In this document: positions 12,299 through 14,068 of the stretch, piece after piece
How the letters are laid out: the number at the start of each line of letters is the position of its first letter
Numbering within the stretch: the first letter of the stretch is position 1
Source: Svornostia sp051306365
Lineage (GTDB): Bacteria > Actinomycetota > Thermoleophilia > Solirubrobacterales > Solirubrobacteraceae
Direction: 5' to 3'
DNA length: 14,068 nt
Assembly (NCBI GenBank): GCA_051306365.1
Contig: JBPPNC010000023.1
Span: forward strand, 1 to 14,068
Program-made: the position numbers and the translations under genes
Notes under the pieces: model-generated
The model's input: only the letters and a program-made list of their open reading frames with translations
Database searches by the model: none
Told to the model about the DNA's origin: nothing

Positions 12299-14068
12299 TC
12301 AGGTGGTCTCAGAGGTTGCGGTCTCGGCGGTCTCGCCGCTCGCGGCAGACTCGGCCGAAGCACGAGAACGGCGCCTGCCGCCTCTGCGGCCGCGGCGCCG
12401 GGGCTTCGATTGTAGGGCATCCGGATCGCCATCCAACGCGTCGTCGCCCTCGGGACGGTCCGGGGCCGCCCCGTCGGCGTCCAGCAGCACCGCGGTCGCG
12501 CTCGTGCGCCCGGCGCTCTCGATGCACACCATCCGCTTCTGCCCCACGAGCGGGCCGGCCCGGCGGACGCTGATGATGTAGCCGTCCACCTTCGCCACGG
12601 CGTCGTCGACGTCGTACATGTGCGGCTCGACGATGTGGACGAGCACCTCGTCGCCCTCGCGGAACGGGACGGCGCGCTCCTCGACCTCCTCGCGGGTGCC
12701 CTCGAGCGTGATCGCCATGTGGTCGAGTGGCAGGCCCTCGGAGCCCTCGAAGAGGAACATCTTGCCCGTCTCGGCCTCGAGGGCGTGCAGCACGCGCGAG
12801 CCGTTGCCGGTGAACTGCGCGCTCACCCGCGGGTTGCACTGCACGAGGAACGCCTCGGTCTTCTTCGGCTTCTTCTTCGCGAGCCGGCGCAGCTGGCGCT
12901 CGATGTCGATCGCGATCGTCTCCTCCGAGCGGATGACGCCCTCGCCCTCGCACGTCGGGCAGTCGCGGCTCATGATCTCGCGCACGCCTTCGGTGACGTT
13001 CTGGCGCGTCATCTCGACCAGGCCGAGCTTGCTGATGTCCGCGGTGAAGGTCTTGGTCCGGTCCTCATCCAGGGACTTGCGCAGCGTCTTCAGCACGGCG
13101 TCGCGGTTGCGCGCCCGCGCCATGTCGATGAAGTCGATGACGATGATGCCGCCGATGTCGCGCAGCCGCAGCTGGTTGACGACCTCCTCGGCGGCTTCGA
13201 GGTTCGTCCGCGTGATCGTGTCCTCCAGGCGCGCCTGCTTGCCGCGCCCGACGAACGACCCCGAGTTCACGTCGATGACCGTCAGCGCCTCGGCGTAGTC
13301 GATCATCAGGTAGCCGCCGGAGGGCAGGTCGACACGGTGCTTGAGCAGCCCGTTGATGACGTCCTCGACGCCATGGGCCTCCAGCAGCGGCACCTTGTCC
13401 TCGTACAGCTCGACGCGCTCGACGAGCTCCGGCGCCGTCCGGCTGAAGAACGAGACCAGCCGGTGGTGCTGCTGCTCGTCGTCGACGAGCGCCCGCTCGA
13501 AGTCGGCGCTGAAGATGTCACGCACGACACGGACCGAGAGGTCGGCCTCCTGGAAGACCAGCGCCGGGGCGACGGCCTCCTCCACGCGCTTGTCGAGGAC
13601 CTCGTGGAGCTTGAAGAGGTACTGCAGCTCGCGCTCGAAGTCGACGCGCTTGGCGCCGTGCGCCGCGGTGCGGACGATCGCGCCGCCGCCGTTGAGGTCG
13701 AGGCCCTTGACCTCCTTGCGCAGACGGTCGCGCTCCCTGTCCTCCAGGCGCTTGGAGACGCCCACGCCCTCGCCCGTGGGGGCGTAGACCATGTAGCGGC
13801 CCGCGATGGTGAGCTCCATCGACAGGCGGGCGCCCTTCGTCTTCAGCGGGTCCTTGACGACCTGGACGACGATCTCCTGACCGGGCTTGATCAGCTCGGC
13901 GATGCTGCGGCCCCGGCCGCGGCCCCGCCGGGGCGCGGCCTTGCCGTCGGGGGTCACGATCTCGTCGACGTGCAGGAAGCCGTTGCGCTCCAGGCCGATG
14001 TCGACGAAAGCCGCCTCCATGCCGGGCAGGACGTTGTCGACCTTGCCGAGGTAGATGTTTCCGACGAG
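12299..14068 (-). CDS. Ribonuclease E/G family, C-terminal 589 residues (5' end outside window)
   Basis: The frame is open to the right edge and begins in the S1 domain (VGNIYLGKVDNVLPGMEAAFVDIG), so only the N-terminus is missing. A basic Arg/Gly insert (RRGRGRGRS, visible residues about 47-55) interrupts the S1 domain. The DNase I-like catalytic domain has the two metal-binding Asp in VIDVNSGSF (visible residue 266) and VIDFID (about 312), with TNLEAAEEVVNQLRLRDIGG between. The zinc-link Cys pair CPTC is at about 370-373. After the small domain comes a GDEVLVHIVEP...GQKRMVC segment that looks like an OB/TRAM fold, then a basic RRRGRRGGRRRSR tail ending Ser/Thr/Glu-rich. The enzyme starts mRNA decay and processes rRNA. 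The rne-rplU-rpmA order is classic in actinobacteria. Confidence 0.96.
   Translation of the reverse strand, partial: LVGNIYLGKVDNVLPGMEAAFVDIGLERNGFLHVDEIVTPDGKAAPRRGRGRGRSIAELIKPGQEIVVQVVKDPLKTKGARLSMELTIAGRYMVYAPTGEGVGVSKRLEDRERDRLRKEVKGLDLNGGGAIVRTAAHGAKRVDFERELQYLFKLHEVLDKRVEEAVAPALVFQEADLSVRVVRDIFSADFERALVDDEQQHHRLVSFFSRTAPELVERVELYEDKVPLLEAHGVEDVINGLLKHRVDLPSGGYLMIDYAEALTVIDVNSGSFVGRGKQARLEDTITRTNLEAAEEVVNQLRLRDIGGIIVIDFIDMARARNRDAVLKTLRKSLDEDRTKTFTADISKLGLVEMTRQNVTEGVREIMSRDCPTCEGEGVIRSEETIAIDIERQLRRLAKKKPKKTEAFLVQCNPRVSAQFTGNGSRVLHALEAETGKMFLFEGSEGLPLDHMAITLEGTREEVEERAVPFREGDEVLVHIVEPHMYDVDDAVAKVDGYIISVRRAGPLVGQKRMVCIESAGRTSATAVLLDADGAAPDRPEGDDALDGDPDALQSKPRRRGRRGGRRRSRASAESAASGETAETATSETT

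Overview
The window is very GC-rich. Its gene content and protein style point to an actinobacterium, most likely Thermoleophilia (Solirubrobacterales-like). This placement is inferred from the cluster rne-rplU-rpmA / obgE / proB-proA-nadD-rsfS, leaderless-looking starts, a DivIVA-type coiled-coil protein, and a tRNA-Ala-associated PD-(D/E)XK nuclease of a kind I associate with this group. No database search was possible.

Layout. Bases 1-618 hold the 3' part of a DivIVA-like coiled-coil gene (+). Bases 634-1068 hold a perfect SOS (LexA) box and a PD-(D/E)XK nuclease gene broken by two frame shifts. With both shifts corrected, its reading frame runs without a stop through the tRNA-Ala(GGC) gene (1069-1141) to 1185. 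A strong hairpin follows the tRNA, then a MOSC (YiiM-like) gene and a secreted protein of unknown function (both +). From 2575 to the end most genes are on the minus strand. Read in transcription order from the right edge they are: RNase E/G (5' end off the window), rplU, rpmA, a small membrane protein, an alpha/beta hydrolase, obgE, a VIT-type metal transporter, proB, proA, nadD, rsfS and a GNAT acetyltransferase. Two plus-strand short-chain dehydrogenases sit inside this series, one divergent from obgE and one divergent from proB.

How the genes work together. The minus-strand set is a housekeeping block: RNA decay (RNase E/G), 50S ribosome proteins and ribosome assembly or silencing (L21, L27, Obg, RsfS), the first two steps of proline synthesis (ProB, ProA) and NAD synthesis (NadD). 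Tight junctions support co-transcription: 5 nt between rne and rplU, an 11-nt rplU/rpmA overlap, 10 nt between obgE and the VIT gene, 30 nt between proB and proA, 4 nt between proA and nadD, and an ATGA overlap of nadD and rsfS. The two dehydrogenases, the hydrolase, the membrane protein and the VIT transporter look like lineage-specific insertions into this normally compact cluster.

The least ordinary part is 600-1185, where an SOS box, a nuclease relic and a tRNA gene are nested. Second is the C-terminus of the DivIVA-like protein, which resembles the FtsZ C-terminal peptide. No CRISPR array, insertion sequence or replication origin was seen.
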